Of a stretch of 64,000 nt of DNA, positions 26,571 to 35,304 are shown piece after piece. The notes beneath the pieces are model-generated. The model was not told the origin of the DNA. It worked only from the letters and a program-made list of their open reading frames with translations, and did no database searches. The DNA is from CALJTV01 sp034435835 (GTDB taxonomy: Bacteria; Chloroflexota; Dehalococcoidia; GIF9; UBA5629): NCBI GenBank assembly GCA_034435835.1, contig DAOTWF010000002.1, positions 62,001 through 126,000 on the forward strand. The letters are read 5' to 3'. A program made the position numbers and the translations under genes. Every line of letters starts with the position of its first letter. Position 1 is the first letter of the stretch.

Positions 26571-27785
26571 ATGAAAAAAGTTATCGCAGCCATCGACGTA
26601 GGAACAACAAAAGTATGTACTATAGTCGGCACCCTGGACTCGGGGGGTAATATCCAAGTTCTCGGCGTGGGTCTCGTGCCCTCGCACGGACTGCATAAAG
26701 GGATGGTGGTTAACGTAGAGGAGGCTAGGGAATCGGTTACTGAATCTGTAAGACGTGCCGAACAAGCAAGTGGCTTGAAAATAGAAAGTGCTTATGTCGG
26801 TGTTACCGGGAGACATATAAGCTCCATGAACAGCCACGGCGTCGTTGCCATACCACGCAACGACCGCCTAGTACGATCTGAGGACCTAAAAAGAGTACTG
26901 GCTGCAGCTCAGCAAGTCAACTTGCCGGATGACCGGAAAATACTTCATGCCATTCCACGCAGCTATATGCTGGACAACCAGGAAAGGATAAAAAACCCTG
27001 TAGGAATGCACGGCTTCAGGTTGGATGTAGAAACGCACATAATCACTGCAGCCGTCGCCTCGGTACAAAACTTGGTCAAGTGTATTCGCAGCGTCGGTGT
27101 TGAAATTCAGGACCTCATCCTAGAGCCGCTTGCCAGTGGCGAAGCAGTATTGACACCTGAAGAAAGAGAGGTGGGTGTCATCCTTGCCGACATTGGTGGT
27201 GGTACCACTGACATAGCCGTCTTCAAAGATGGCAGTATATACCATACATCGGTAATTCCTGTAGCTGGCTACCAAGTCACCAGTGATCTGTCCATTGGCC
27301 TGGGACTACCCTTTGAGATCGCCGAGGCGATGAAGAAAAAGTACGGTAATGTATATCCTGAAGTGCTTACCAAGAGCCAGGAGACCATGCTCACAGTTGA
27401 AGATGGGCACAGCGTTTCCTATAGGGACCTGTGCAACATCATAAAAGTACGCATGGAAGAACTGCTCAGACTTATCCTCCTGGAAATGCCAGATTCGAAT
27501 TATGCTTCACTGGCACCCGCAGGCCTAGTGCTGACCGGAGGTTCCTCCAAACTTGCAGGGTTGGAAGCTTTAGCCCGAACAACGATCCGTATACCCACCA
27601 GAATCGGCGAGCCCATGGGTGTATATGGCATTACAGATATCCTTCATGATCCAGCCCATGCAACAGGAGTCGGTCTTCTACTATGGGGCACCAGAAACCA
27701 GGGGAAGCCAGCTTGGGAGGCAAAAAGACAGAGTGGCATCCTTGGCGGCTTTGTGAAAGCGCTTAAAAAATTCTTCGGTGTTTAA
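26571..27785 (+). CDS. ftsA: Cell division protein FtsA
   Basis: The 404-residue actin-like ATPase has AAIDVGTTKVCTIVG, a 1C domain from about residue 85, ILADIGGGTTDIAVFKDG (phosphate 2) and VLTGGSSKLAGL (adenosine motif). The C-terminus ends GGFVKALKKFFGV, a short amphipathic helix that tethers FtsA, and so FtsZ, to the membrane. A good SD (GGGAGG) precedes the ATG. It lies 54 bases before ftsZ. Confidence 0.96.
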   Translation: MKKVIAAIDVGTTKVCTIVGTLDSGGNIQVLGVGLVPSHGLHKGMVVNVEEARESVTESVRRAEQASGLKIESAYVGVTGRHISSMNSHGVVAIPRNDRLVRSEDLKRVLAAAQQVNLPDDRKILHAIPRSYMLDNQERIKNPVGMHGFRLDVETHIITAAVASVQNLVKCIRSVGVEIQDLILEPLASGEAVLTPEEREVGVILADIGGGTTDIAVFKDGSIYHTSVIPVAGYQVTSDLSIGLGLPFEIAEAMKKKYGNVYPEVLTKSQETMLTVEDGHSVSYRDLCNIIKVRMEELLRLILLEMPDSNYASLAPAGLVLTGGSSKLAGLEALARTTIRIPTRIGEPMGVYGITDILHDPAHATGVGLLLWGTRNQGKPAWEAKRQSGILGGFVKALKKFFGV

Positions 27786-27839
27786 CGAATAGAAAAATAT
27801 TAATAGAAAAGTATTACAGGAAAGGAGGTTTATGAAAAG

Positions 27840-28937
27840 ATGGCAAAATCGACGTTCTCCATGGCACCGGCGAGGATCAAGGCGATCGGCATCGGAGGTG
27901 GCGGTTCAAACGCCATCACAAGAATGGTGAGAGAAAGCATCAAAGGCGTTGAGTTCATCACCATGAACACCGATGCCCAAGCCCTCGCCCTGTCCGAAGC
28001 ACCAATTCGCGTCCAGCTTGGTGAAAAACTCACCAGAGGTTTGGGCGCAGGTGGTGACCACACCGTAGGAGCCGCGGCCGCAGAAGAAAGCCGCCAGACC
28101 ATCCAAGAGGTAGTCTCCGGAGCCGATATGGTCTTCGTCACCGCAGGCATGGGCGGTGGCACTGGTACCGGTGGCATACCTGTTGTGGCCGAAATAGCCA
28201 GGCAGAGCGGTGCCCTCACCATCGGTGTGGTCACCAAACCGTTCAGTTTTGAAGGAACCAGACGCACCAAAGTTGCTGAAGAAGGCATCTTAAACCTCTG
28301 CGAAAAGGTTGACACCCTGATAATAATTCCAAACGACCGCTTGCTGGAGCTGTGCGATGCCAAGACAACGGTCGACAACGCCTTCAGGCTGGCTGACAAT
28401 GTTCTCAGACTAGCAGTTCAAGCCATAGCCGAGGTCGTCACTGTGCCCGGTCTCATCAACCTAGACTTCGCGGATATCAGGTCAATAATGAAAAACGCAG
28501 GACCTGCATGGATGTCAGTCGGGCGAGCCAGCGGTCAAAACAGGGCGGTCGAAGCCGCCAGAGCAGCCCTCGCCAGTCCTCTCCTCGATGTCTCAGTAAA
28601 TGGCGCCAAGGGGGTGCTCTTCAATGTCACCGGTGGCAGCAATCTGACACTGTTCGAATGCAACGAGGCGGCTGAGGTGATAGCTCAGGCAGTAGACCCG
28701 GATGCCAATATAATCTTTGGTGTCGTCTTCAACCCTCAGATGGAAGATGAAATACAGATCACCATAATAGCCACTGGATTTACTGCTCAGTACGGAGCCG
28801 GTGTCCCCACCGAGGCTGAGCTACGCCGTCTCCTGCGCGGTGTTGCTGAAGATAGCTTGGACGTCCCATCTTTTCTCCGTCGTGCACCGCAGTACCCCGC
28901 TGCGCGCCCTGCACCTACCCCCAAAATGCCCCTATAG
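27840..28937 (+). CDS. ftsZ: Cell division protein FtsZ
   Basis: The 365-residue tubulin homologue has the GGGGSNAITRM start of the fold, the tubulin signature GGGTGTGG and NDRLLEL. The conserved C-terminal peptide DVPSFLRR, which binds FtsA and other partners, follows the core after only about 20-25 residues. It is itself followed by a 17-residue Pro/Ala-rich tail, so the flexible linker is unusually short. The start is ATG 27840, with AAAGGAGG about 12 bases upstream; an out-of-frame ATG at 27832 is closer to the SD. A strong terminator closes the cluster. Confidence 0.96.
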   Translation: MAKSTFSMAPARIKAIGIGGGGSNAITRMVRESIKGVEFITMNTDAQALALSEAPIRVQLGEKLTRGLGAGGDHTVGAAAAEESRQTIQEVVSGADMVFVTAGMGGGTGTGGIPVVAEIARQSGALTIGVVTKPFSFEGTRRTKVAEEGILNLCEKVDTLIIIPNDRLLELCDAKTTVDNAFRLADNVLRLAVQAIAEVVTVPGLINLDFADIRSIMKNAGPAWMSVGRASGQNRAVEAARAALASPLLDVSVNGAKGVLFNVTGGSNLTLFECNEAAEVIAQAVDPDANIIFGVVFNPQMEDEIQITIIATGFTAQYGAGVPTEAELRRLLRGVAEDSLDVPSFLRRAPQYPAARPAPTPKMPL

Positions 28938-28964
28938 CCCCCTCACCCACCTCACCCTCCCCGA

Positions 28965-29000
28965 ACAGAGCGGCAACCGGAGTTGCCGCTCTGTTTTTTT
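28965..29000 (+). terminator. Rho-independent terminator after ftsZ
   Basis: A 13-pair perfect stem, ACAGAGCGGCAAC (28965-28977) with GTTGCCGCTCTGT (28982-28994), has a four-base loop CGGA and ends in seven T residues. It ends the division transcript just before the nrdR promoter. Confidence 0.95.
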
Positions 29001-29014
29001 GATACACTAACAGG

Positions 29015-29043
29015 TTGACAATTCCCATATCTTGGGTTAAAAT
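29015..29043 (+). promoter_or_regulatory. Candidate sigma-70 promoter for nrdR-nrdJ
   Basis: TTGACA (29015-29020) and TAAAAT (29038-29043) have a 17-base spacer, placing a start near 29050, about 24 bases before nrdR. I saw no clear pair of NrdR boxes. Confidence 0.65.
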
Positions 29044-29073
29044 AACAGCATACCACAGTTTCTTGGGGGTAGT

Positions 29074-29628
29074 ATGAGGTGTCCATATTGCGGTGACTCT
29101 GAGAGCAAAGTGATTGATTCGAGGGATGTTGGAGAGGGTATAAGGCGCCGGCGCCAGTGTCTTAAATGTCAAGCTCGCTTTACCACCTACGAGCAACCGC
29201 AGCTGCGCAATCTATTTGTAATCAAAAAGGATGGTCGCCGGGAGGAGTTCAACCGTGACAAGATACTTATAGGGATACGCAAGGCATGCGAGAAACGTCC
29301 GCTACCCACCGGTACAATTGACAAAATAGCCGATGATATCGAAGCCGAGCTGTATCGCCTTGGGAAGACCGAGGTTCCCAGCTCTTTGATCGGTGACATG
29401 GTAATGGATAGGCTCCATAACCTCGATCATATAGCATACATTAGATTTGCCAGTGTCTACCGCGAATTTGCTGATATAGCCACTCTAAAACAAGTGGTTG
29501 ACACCCTAGTGGACTCTAGAGCTAAAAGGCCACCGGCTGGTCAGTTGCCACTACTACCGGAAGATGAACTGAAACTTCCGGGACGCCGGCAGCAGAGAAG
29601 GAAACAGGATGTCAAAACAACAAAATAA
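29074..29628 (+). CDS. nrdR: Ribonucleotide reductase repressor NrdR
   Basis: The protein starts MRCPYCGDSESKVIDSR, with a zinc ribbon completed by CLKCQARFTTYE, and then has an ATP-cone domain (VIKKDGRREEFNRDKILIGIRKAC). NrdR senses ATP/dATP and represses ribonucleotide reductase genes. At 184 residues it is about 30 longer than usual because of a basic C-terminal tail (LPGRRQQRRKQDVKTTK). It overlaps nrdJ by 20 bases, so repressor and target share a transcript. Confidence 0.95.
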   Translation: MRCPYCGDSESKVIDSRDVGEGIRRRRQCLKCQARFTTYEQPQLRNLFVIKKDGRREEFNRDKILIGIRKACEKRPLPTGTIDKIADDIEAELYRLGKTEVPSSLIGDMVMDRLHNLDHIAYIRFASVYREFADIATLKQVVDTLVDSRAKRPPAGQLPLLPEDELKLPGRRQQRRKQDVKTTK

Positions 29629-32152
29629 GAATAACAAGCAGCACATAACCAGCCACAGCAGTATAGCACGGGCTATCTTTGCCGCTGCTGAGTCCATGGG
29701 GATCACAGATAGAAAAATGCTGGAGGAGCTTACCAGCCAAGTCATACAAAGGCTGGAACCAAAGCCTACCCTGCCTGGAATGGAGGACCTGGTGTCAAAA
29801 CAGCAAAAGCAAAAACCATCGACCACCCAAATCAGAGATACAGTCAAACAGATCCTTGCAGAAAAACAGCAAGAGGTGGAAAAACCTGCACAGAAGCAAA
29901 CGGTAACGGTGGCGGCATCTGGGACAGCAAGTTGGACAGGAATTGGATTGCAGCTTTCCCAAAATGCGCTCACTGTTCTGGAAAAAAGATATCTGAAAAA
30001 GGACAGCCAAGGGCAGGTTATTGAGACCCCTGAGGAAATGTTCCGCCGCGTAGCCAGACACATCGCCTCTGTGGAGACCACATACGACCCTAAAGCAAAT
30101 GTCGGCTTCTGGGAAGAGAAATTCTACCAACTCGTGACTTCTCTGGAATTTCTGCCCAACTCTCCAACCCTCATGAACGCAGGCAGAGAACTCGGGCAAC
30201 TATCCGCATGTTTCGTTATCCCCGTAGATGACTCCATGGAATCAATTTTTGATGCCGTAAAATATACAGCCCTCATCCACAAGAGCGGTGGCGGAACTGG
30301 TTTTTCATTCTCGCGTTTGCGTCCAAAGAACGACCGTGTCGGCTCTACCGGTGGCATCGCCAGTGGTCCCGTCTCTTTTATGCGTGCCTTTGACACCGCA
30401 ACAGATGTTATCAAGCAGGGAGGTATGCGCCGTGGTGCCAATATGGCTATCCTCAGCGTCGACCACCCTGACATTTTGGAGTTTATCCACGCGAAAGAAG
30501 ACCATAGAGCACTGACAAACTTTAACCTTTCGGTGGCTGTTACCGACGCGTTCATGCAAGCCGTGGAAAAGGGCGAAGACTATGATCTGATAAACCCTCG
30601 AACCGGAGAGATCACTGGCAAACTTAATGCCAGAGAAGTATTCCAGAAAATCACGGAAATGGCATGGCGTACTGGGGATCCTGGTATTGTCTTCATTGAC
30701 ACCATAAACAAGTTTAATCCGACCCCACACCTAGGAAAGATAGAAAGTACTAACCCATGTGGGGAACAACCCCTGCTGCCTTTCGAATCTTGCAACTTGG
30801 GTTCCATAAATCTATCCAAGATGATTAAATACAACGGAGACAGTGCCGAGGTCGACTTCACAAAATTGGGTGAGGTGGTTAGACTCGCAGTCCGCTTCCT
30901 TGATAACGTTATTGACGCTAACAAGTTCCCGCTGCCGCAGATCGAGAAGATGACTAAATTGACCAGAAAGATAGGGCTCGGCGTTATGGGCTTTGCCGAT
31001 ATGCTCATTAAACTAGGTCTGCCGTACAACTCTGATAGAGCCCTAGAAATAGCCGAGAAAGTAATGCGATTTATATCCGAAGAAGCACTGAAAGAATCTG
31101 TGAAATTAGGCGTGGAACGAGGTGTGTTCCCAGCCTTTAAGGGAAGTATTTACGATACAGGCAATGGCATAAGGCCTAGAAATGCCTCGCGAACTACCAT
31201 TGCGCCGACAGGCACGCTGAGCATAATCGCCAACTGCTCTAGTGGCATTGAACCATTGTTTGCACTCACCTATACCCGCCATATCTTGGATGGCGCAGAA
31301 CTCATCGAGGTCAATCCATACTTTGAGGAAGTAGCCAGGAAAGAGGGCTTCTATTCCCAAGAACTGATGGAAGGACTAGCTAAAGGTAAGAAGCTGAAAG
31401 ACTTCGAAGGCGTCCCTGGTTGGATAAAGGAGGTTTTCGTCACCGCACATGACATCTCTCCTGAATGGCATGTGAAAATGCAGGCGGCTTTTCAAAAATA
31501 CACCGATAGCGCCGTCTCCAAGACAGTGAACTTGCCCCACGAGGCGACGGTTGAAGATGTAGCAAATGTATTTATACTGGCATATAAACTCGGACTGAAA
31601 GGGATAACAATTTATCGGGATCGCAGCCGTGAAAGCCAAGTATTGACTGTTAGTAAACTGAAGGAGCCCAGCCCCGCAACCTCGCTGAAACCGAGGCCCA
31701 GGCCCAAAGTTACCAAAGGAATCACAGAACGGGTTACCACAGGTTGTGGTTATATTTATGTCACAGTCAACTTCGATGAAAAGGGTGTATGTGAGGTATT
31801 TTCTAGCCTTGGAAAAGCGGGGGGATGCGCGTCGGCACAGCTCGAAGCTACTAGTAGGCTTATTTCGCTAGCTTTGAGGTCGGGTATTGATACAGCTTCA
31901 GTTACCAAACACCTTCGTGGTATCCGCTGTCCTTCAGTGGCTTGGGAGGAAGGACACGCTGTCCTTTCCTGCGCCGACGCGATCGCCAGCGTGCTCGAGA
32001 AATACATAAGAGACAGCCAGCCCAGCACCGCCCATGAACAGGAGATTACTGCCAAAAACTGGGCAGGACAGTGCCCCGAGTGCGGTAATATCTTGATTTA
32101 CCAAGAGGGCTGTCATATTTGCCCCAGTTGCGGCTACACTAAATGCGGCTAG
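29609..32152 (+). CDS. nrdJ: Adenosylcobalamin-dependent (class II) ribonucleotide reductase
   Basis: The 847-residue protein reduces ribonucleotides with a B12-derived radical, without oxygen. The catalytic barrel shows NSPTLMNAGRELGQLSACFVIPVDDS (first active-site Cys), SGGGTGFSFSRLRP, the NPCGEQPLLPFESCNLGSINL loop with the N-x-C-x-E radical site, and ASRTTIAPTGTLSIIANCSSGIEP. The C-terminus carries a TSCPAC-like zinc ribbon (CPECGNILIYQEGCHICPSCG) after a domain typical of long NrdJ. The first 110 residues are low-complexity and basic/Gln-rich, a poorly conserved lead. Confidence 0.96.
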   Translation: MSKQQNKNNKQHITSHSSIARAIFAAAESMGITDRKMLEELTSQVIQRLEPKPTLPGMEDLVSKQQKQKPSTTQIRDTVKQILAEKQQEVEKPAQKQTVTVAASGTASWTGIGLQLSQNALTVLEKRYLKKDSQGQVIETPEEMFRRVARHIASVETTYDPKANVGFWEEKFYQLVTSLEFLPNSPTLMNAGRELGQLSACFVIPVDDSMESIFDAVKYTALIHKSGGGTGFSFSRLRPKNDRVGSTGGIASGPVSFMRAFDTATDVIKQGGMRRGANMAILSVDHPDILEFIHAKEDHRALTNFNLSVAVTDAFMQAVEKGEDYDLINPRTGEITGKLNAREVFQKITEMAWRTGDPGIVFIDTINKFNPTPHLGKIESTNPCGEQPLLPFESCNLGSINLSKMIKYNGDSAEVDFTKLGEVVRLAVRFLDNVIDANKFPLPQIEKMTKLTRKIGLGVMGFADMLIKLGLPYNSDRALEIAEKVMRFISEEALKESVKLGVERGVFPAFKGSIYDTGNGIRPRNASRTTIAPTGTLSIIANCSSGIEPLFALTYTRHILDGAELIEVNPYFEEVARKEGFYSQELMEGLAKGKKLKDFEGVPGWIKEVFVTAHDISPEWHVKMQAAFQKYTDSAVSKTVNLPHEATVEDVANVFILAYKLGLKGITIYRDRSRESQVLTVSKLKEPSPATSLKPRPRPKVTKGITERVTTGCGYIYVTVNFDEKGVCEVFSSLGKAGGCASAQLEATSRLISLALRSGIDTASVTKHLRGIRCPSVAWEEGHAVLSCADAIASVLEKYIRDSQPSTAHEQEITAKNWAGQCPECGNILIYQEGCHICPSCGYTKCG

Positions 32153-32177
32153 CAGTCAATGTTAATTGGAGGGGTGT

Positions 32178-33626
32178 GTGGAAGAATCCGAACTCAGCTA
32201 TTCCCGAGCTTTCAAGCAAATAGCTAAAAGTGCTAACTCTTCGGTGCCTTTGGCAAAAATCCTGAACTCCATCGCCAGAAGCACCGCCAAAGCGCTCAGG
32301 GCTACTGGCTGCGCTATAATGCTCCTCAGTCCTCGGAAAAGACACCTGGACATCGTGGCTGCCTACGGCCTCAGTGACATGTATCTCAAAAAAGGGGTGC
32401 TGGATGCCAACAAGAGCCTCCACGAGGTCATGGAAGGAAAGACGATCGTAATTTTCAATGCCAAAGAGGATAAGCGAACCCAATACCCGCAGGCTGCAGA
32501 TATGGAAAAAATCAGTTCTATCCTAGCAACCCCGATTTTCCAGGGCGGCGAGGTAATCGGGCAGATCCGCGTATATACCCACGAACCAAGACGCTATTCG
32601 CATACCGAAAAAGACTTCGTATTCACAGTAGCCAATATTGTCTCTATCGTACTCGAAAAAGCTGAACTGCACCAGACACTCGAAGACAGATACACAGAAA
32701 AGATAGGTAAAAGCCAAAAGCTGACTGAAACACCCAAGCTGCCGCCCTCTTCTCTCAGGCCCTCGACCTTTGGGCATCCCAGCGAAGAGAAGTTTGCCAA
32801 GCTACTAGATTTCTACAGAATCGAATGGCTATACGAACCGCGCTCCTTCCCTATCCAGTGGCAGGGAGATCGCGTGACAGAAATGTTCACCCCTGATTTC
32901 TACCTGCCAGAACTGGATCTCTACATTGAGCTGACGACTCTGAAGCAAAGCCTTATTACAGAGAAAAACCGTAAGGTACGAAGACTCCGAGAGCTCTATC
33001 CAGACATAAATATCAAACTCTTGACCAAAAACGATTATTTGAAACTGCTGGCCAAGTATGGCTATGGAAACTTTGGTGCCACAAAGATACGAGGTATAGA
33101 CCGTGTTCTGTTCAGCCATACACAAATCCAGCGCCGGGTAAAAGCACTGGCAAAACAGATTTCGAAAGACTACTCCGGCAAGAAGCTTGTCCTTGTGGGT
33201 GTACTTAAGGGGGTTGTCTGCTTCATGTCCGATATCATGCAGTATATCTCAATACCGCTTGATATCGATTTCATGGCTATTTCATATTATGGCAGCGACG
33301 GAGACACAGCAGTTAAAATAGCCAAGGACCTCGATATAGACATAACCGGACTGGATGTTCTTATGGTGGAAGACATTGTAGATACCGGGATGACCCTAAA
33401 CTATGTACTGGGACATCTGGCTTCTCAAGGACCCTCCAGCTTACGCGTTTGTACCCTGCTGGATAAGCGGGTACGCCGACTGGTCAATGTTCCACTCCAT
33501 TATGTTGGTTTTGAAATTCCGGACGAATTCGTCGTCGGTTACGGACTGGACTTCCATGGAGAATACCGAAATCTGCCTTTCATCGGCGTGCTCAATCCGG
33601 AATTCGTCGAAGAGGACCAAAAATAA
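32178..33626 (+). CDS. Fusion protein: GAF, PD-(D/E)XK nuclease-like and hypoxanthine phosphoribosyltransferase domains
   Basis: The start is GTG 32178, with GGAGGGG just upstream; a TTG at 32166 is less likely. Three regions are seen in 482 residues. Residues about 5-165 are a GAF sensor domain (VPLAKILNSIARSTAKALRA; ILATPIFQGGEVIGQIRVY). Residues about 197-290 look like a VSR/DUF559-like nuclease fold: EEKFAKLLDFYRIEWLYEP, then FTPDFYLPELDLYIELT. The acidic pair is Asp240 and Glu251, but the usual E-x-K lysine is Thr253. Residues about 304-482 are an HPRT/purine phosphoribosyltransferase with the PRPP loop VEDIVDTGMTL and a C-terminal GYGLDFHGEYRNLPFIGVL. The last domain should make IMP/GMP from PRPP and purine base. 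The role of the first two is unknown. Confidence 0.88.
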   Translation: MEESELSYSRAFKQIAKSANSSVPLAKILNSIARSTAKALRATGCAIMLLSPRKRHLDIVAAYGLSDMYLKKGVLDANKSLHEVMEGKTIVIFNAKEDKRTQYPQAADMEKISSILATPIFQGGEVIGQIRVYTHEPRRYSHTEKDFVFTVANIVSIVLEKAELHQTLEDRYTEKIGKSQKLTETPKLPPSSLRPSTFGHPSEEKFAKLLDFYRIEWLYEPRSFPIQWQGDRVTEMFTPDFYLPELDLYIELTTLKQSLITEKNRKVRRLRELYPDINIKLLTKNDYLKLLAKYGYGNFGATKIRGIDRVLFSHTQIQRRVKALAKQISKDYSGKKLVLVGVLKGVVCFMSDIMQYISIPLDIDFMAISYYGSDGDTAVKIAKDLDIDITGLDVLMVEDIVDTGMTLNYVLGHLASQGPSSLRVCTLLDKRVRRLVNVPLHYVGFEIPDEFVVGYGLDFHGEYRNLPFIGVLNPEFVEEDQK

Positions 33627-33628
33627 CT

Positions 33629-33732
33629 TGCCCCAAGTAACCTCACTCTTTCCGACTCCTCGCCCTGCGCTTTTCGGCCTTCGCCTACCTTGCGCCAGCG
33701 TCTTGTCGCTCTGAGCTCAATTACTTGGGGCA
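33629..33732. repeat. Rod-like inverted repeat of 104 bp
   Basis: A perfect 12-base inverted repeat, TGCCCCAAGTAA (33629-33640) and TTACTTGGGGCA (33721-33732), encloses about 80 bases that continue to pair imperfectly. On the minus strand CGAC pairs with GTCG, CGC..GCGC with GCGC..GGCG, and GGC-GAA-GGCC forms the tip. It is too long and interrupted for an ordinary terminator, although the minus strand ends in GTTATTTTT. It lacks the conserved SRP RNA loop and is too short for 6S RNA. A MITE/REP-like element or an unassigned small RNA is possible. Confidence 0.6.
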
Positions 33733-34008
33733 CTTTAACTTTACCATACTCGCTTGACCTTGTCAAGAGCCATCTGGCTCAGCGAAATAGCCTACTAGGG
33801 GCATAACCCTTGAGCACACTGAGACGGAAAAGCTGACAAATGTCGATGGTAAACTCGCTCTTCAAAGAGCGATGTCACCCTATAGGCAGACGATACCTGC
33901 GTCTGGACTAATATGTACCATGTTGATATAATTTAAAAATGTTGATTTGTCCCTTGCTTCACAACTAATTATTCATCATTTTGTTCATTATTTGCGGGAG
34001 GAGCCTCT
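33733..34008. other. Non-coding leader region before the citrate/homocitrate-synthase-like gene
   Basis: No convincing frame is present. Three short hairpins are visible: GAGCCATCTGGCTC, CGCTCTTCAAAGAGCG and CAGACG...CGTCTG. A TATAAT-type -10 (in TTGATATAATTT, about 33926) lies about 80 bases before the gene but has only a weak -35. I see no known riboswitch motif. Confidence 0.5.
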
Positions 34009-35247
34009 ATGGGAAAAATTTACATAATAGATGTAACGAACAGGGATGGAGTACAGACCGCCAATTTAGGACTGTCAAAGCTTGAAAAAACAATGATAAA
34101 TCTTTACCTCAATGAGATGGGAGTGTTCCAGTCTGAATTTGGCTTCCCCACAACCCGACACGAAACATATTACCTGCAGGCAAATTTGGAACTGGCTGAA
34201 ATGGGGGTCCTCAAACCGATAAGGTTGGGTGGGTGGATTAGAGCTACTATAGAGGATGTAGAGATTGCCTTTAGGCTCGTACCAGGACTTAAGCATCTTA
34301 ACCTTTCAATCTCCACCTCTGACCAGATGATTCAGGGGAAATTTCTAGGACGCAAGACTCGGGACGACATTGTAAAAATGATGACCGACGCGGTAGACGC
34401 AGCACGGCAGTATGGCGCTGAATCTATCGGCGTCAATGCTGAAGATGCTTCAAGGACAGGCCTGGATTTCCTGATCAAATTTGCAACTCAGGCAAAGTTG
34501 CATGGCGCTGATAGGCTCAGATACTGTGACACACTGGGTTATGATAACCCTTTTACAATTTATGAAACCGTGAGAACGCTGGCAAAAGAAGTGGAGATGC
34601 CAATAGAGCTCCATTGCCACGGTGACCTTGGCATGGCGGTAGCGAACTCACTCGCCGGAGCAAAAGGCGTGCTGGACGCAGGTCAAGATGCCTATATAAA
34701 CACGACCGTCAACGGAATCGGTGAACGGGCTGGGAATGCCGATCTGATAGCAACTGTCCTCGCCATAACCAAATCCAAAGGTTTCGCTGGAAAATACGAG
34801 CTGCGCAACCCCATCAAACTAAACATGGCTTGGAAAATAGCCAAATTTGCCAGCTACGCCTTCAAAGTGCCAATACCAATTAACCAGCCCGGGGTAGGCG
34901 CAAACGCATTTGCTCATGCTTCAGGTATCCATGCTGATGGTGTCCTGAAGGATCCACAGAACTATGAACTTTATAGCTACACTGAATTGGGGCGAGGTGA
35001 GCCGGAGCTTGTAGAGACAGGTAGTCAGATATGTACCGGCGAATATGGTGGAATTTCAGGCTTCAAACATGTCATGGGCAAAATGGCAGTCGAGTTCAAA
35101 GACGCCCAAGAAGCGGAGACGATACTGGAACTGGTTAGATATGCCAATGTAGCCTGTCAAAAGCCGCTGGTTGAAGATGAACTGCTGTTTATCGCTAAAT
35201 ATCCGCAGATCGCCAAGAAGATACTGACACTAACACCATTGGCGTAA
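34009..35247 (+). CDS. Homocitrate/isopropylmalate synthase family protein, candidate Re-citrate synthase
   Basis: The 412-residue DRE-TIM metallolyase has IIDVTNRDGVQTANLG (D-x-T-x-R-D core), the metal ligands HCHGDLGMAVANSLAG, NTTVNGIGERAGNADL and GANAFAHASGIHADGVLKDP. The C-terminal LeuA allosteric domain is absent. The family condenses acetyl-CoA with 2-oxo acids. Dehalococcoides has a homocitrate-synthase-like protein shown to be a Re-citrate synthase, which would supply citrate in anaerobes without normal citrate synthase. That assignment is inference; homocitrate synthase remains possible. GGGAGGAG precedes the ATG. Confidence 0.88.
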   Translation: MGKIYIIDVTNRDGVQTANLGLSKLEKTMINLYLNEMGVFQSEFGFPTTRHETYYLQANLELAEMGVLKPIRLGGWIRATIEDVEIAFRLVPGLKHLNLSISTSDQMIQGKFLGRKTRDDIVKMMTDAVDAARQYGAESIGVNAEDASRTGLDFLIKFATQAKLHGADRLRYCDTLGYDNPFTIYETVRTLAKEVEMPIELHCHGDLGMAVANSLAGAKGVLDAGQDAYINTTVNGIGERAGNADLIATVLAITKSKGFAGKYELRNPIKLNMAWKIAKFASYAFKVPIPINQPGVGANAFAHASGIHADGVLKDPQNYELYSYTELGRGEPELVETGSQICTGEYGGISGFKHVMGKMAVEFKDAQEAETILELVRYANVACQKPLVEDELLFIAKYPQIAKKILTLTPLA

Positions 35248-35304
35248 TTATCATAAAACTAGGTATACTTTTGCCCTTGATCAGGAGCCAGCATAAAAGG
35301 CGAT

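Noticed and set aside
33629..33732. Small SRP RNA or 6S RNA
   Set aside because: The conserved SRP apical sequence (GGAA loop with AGCAG side) is missing on both strands, and the element is too short for 6S RNA.
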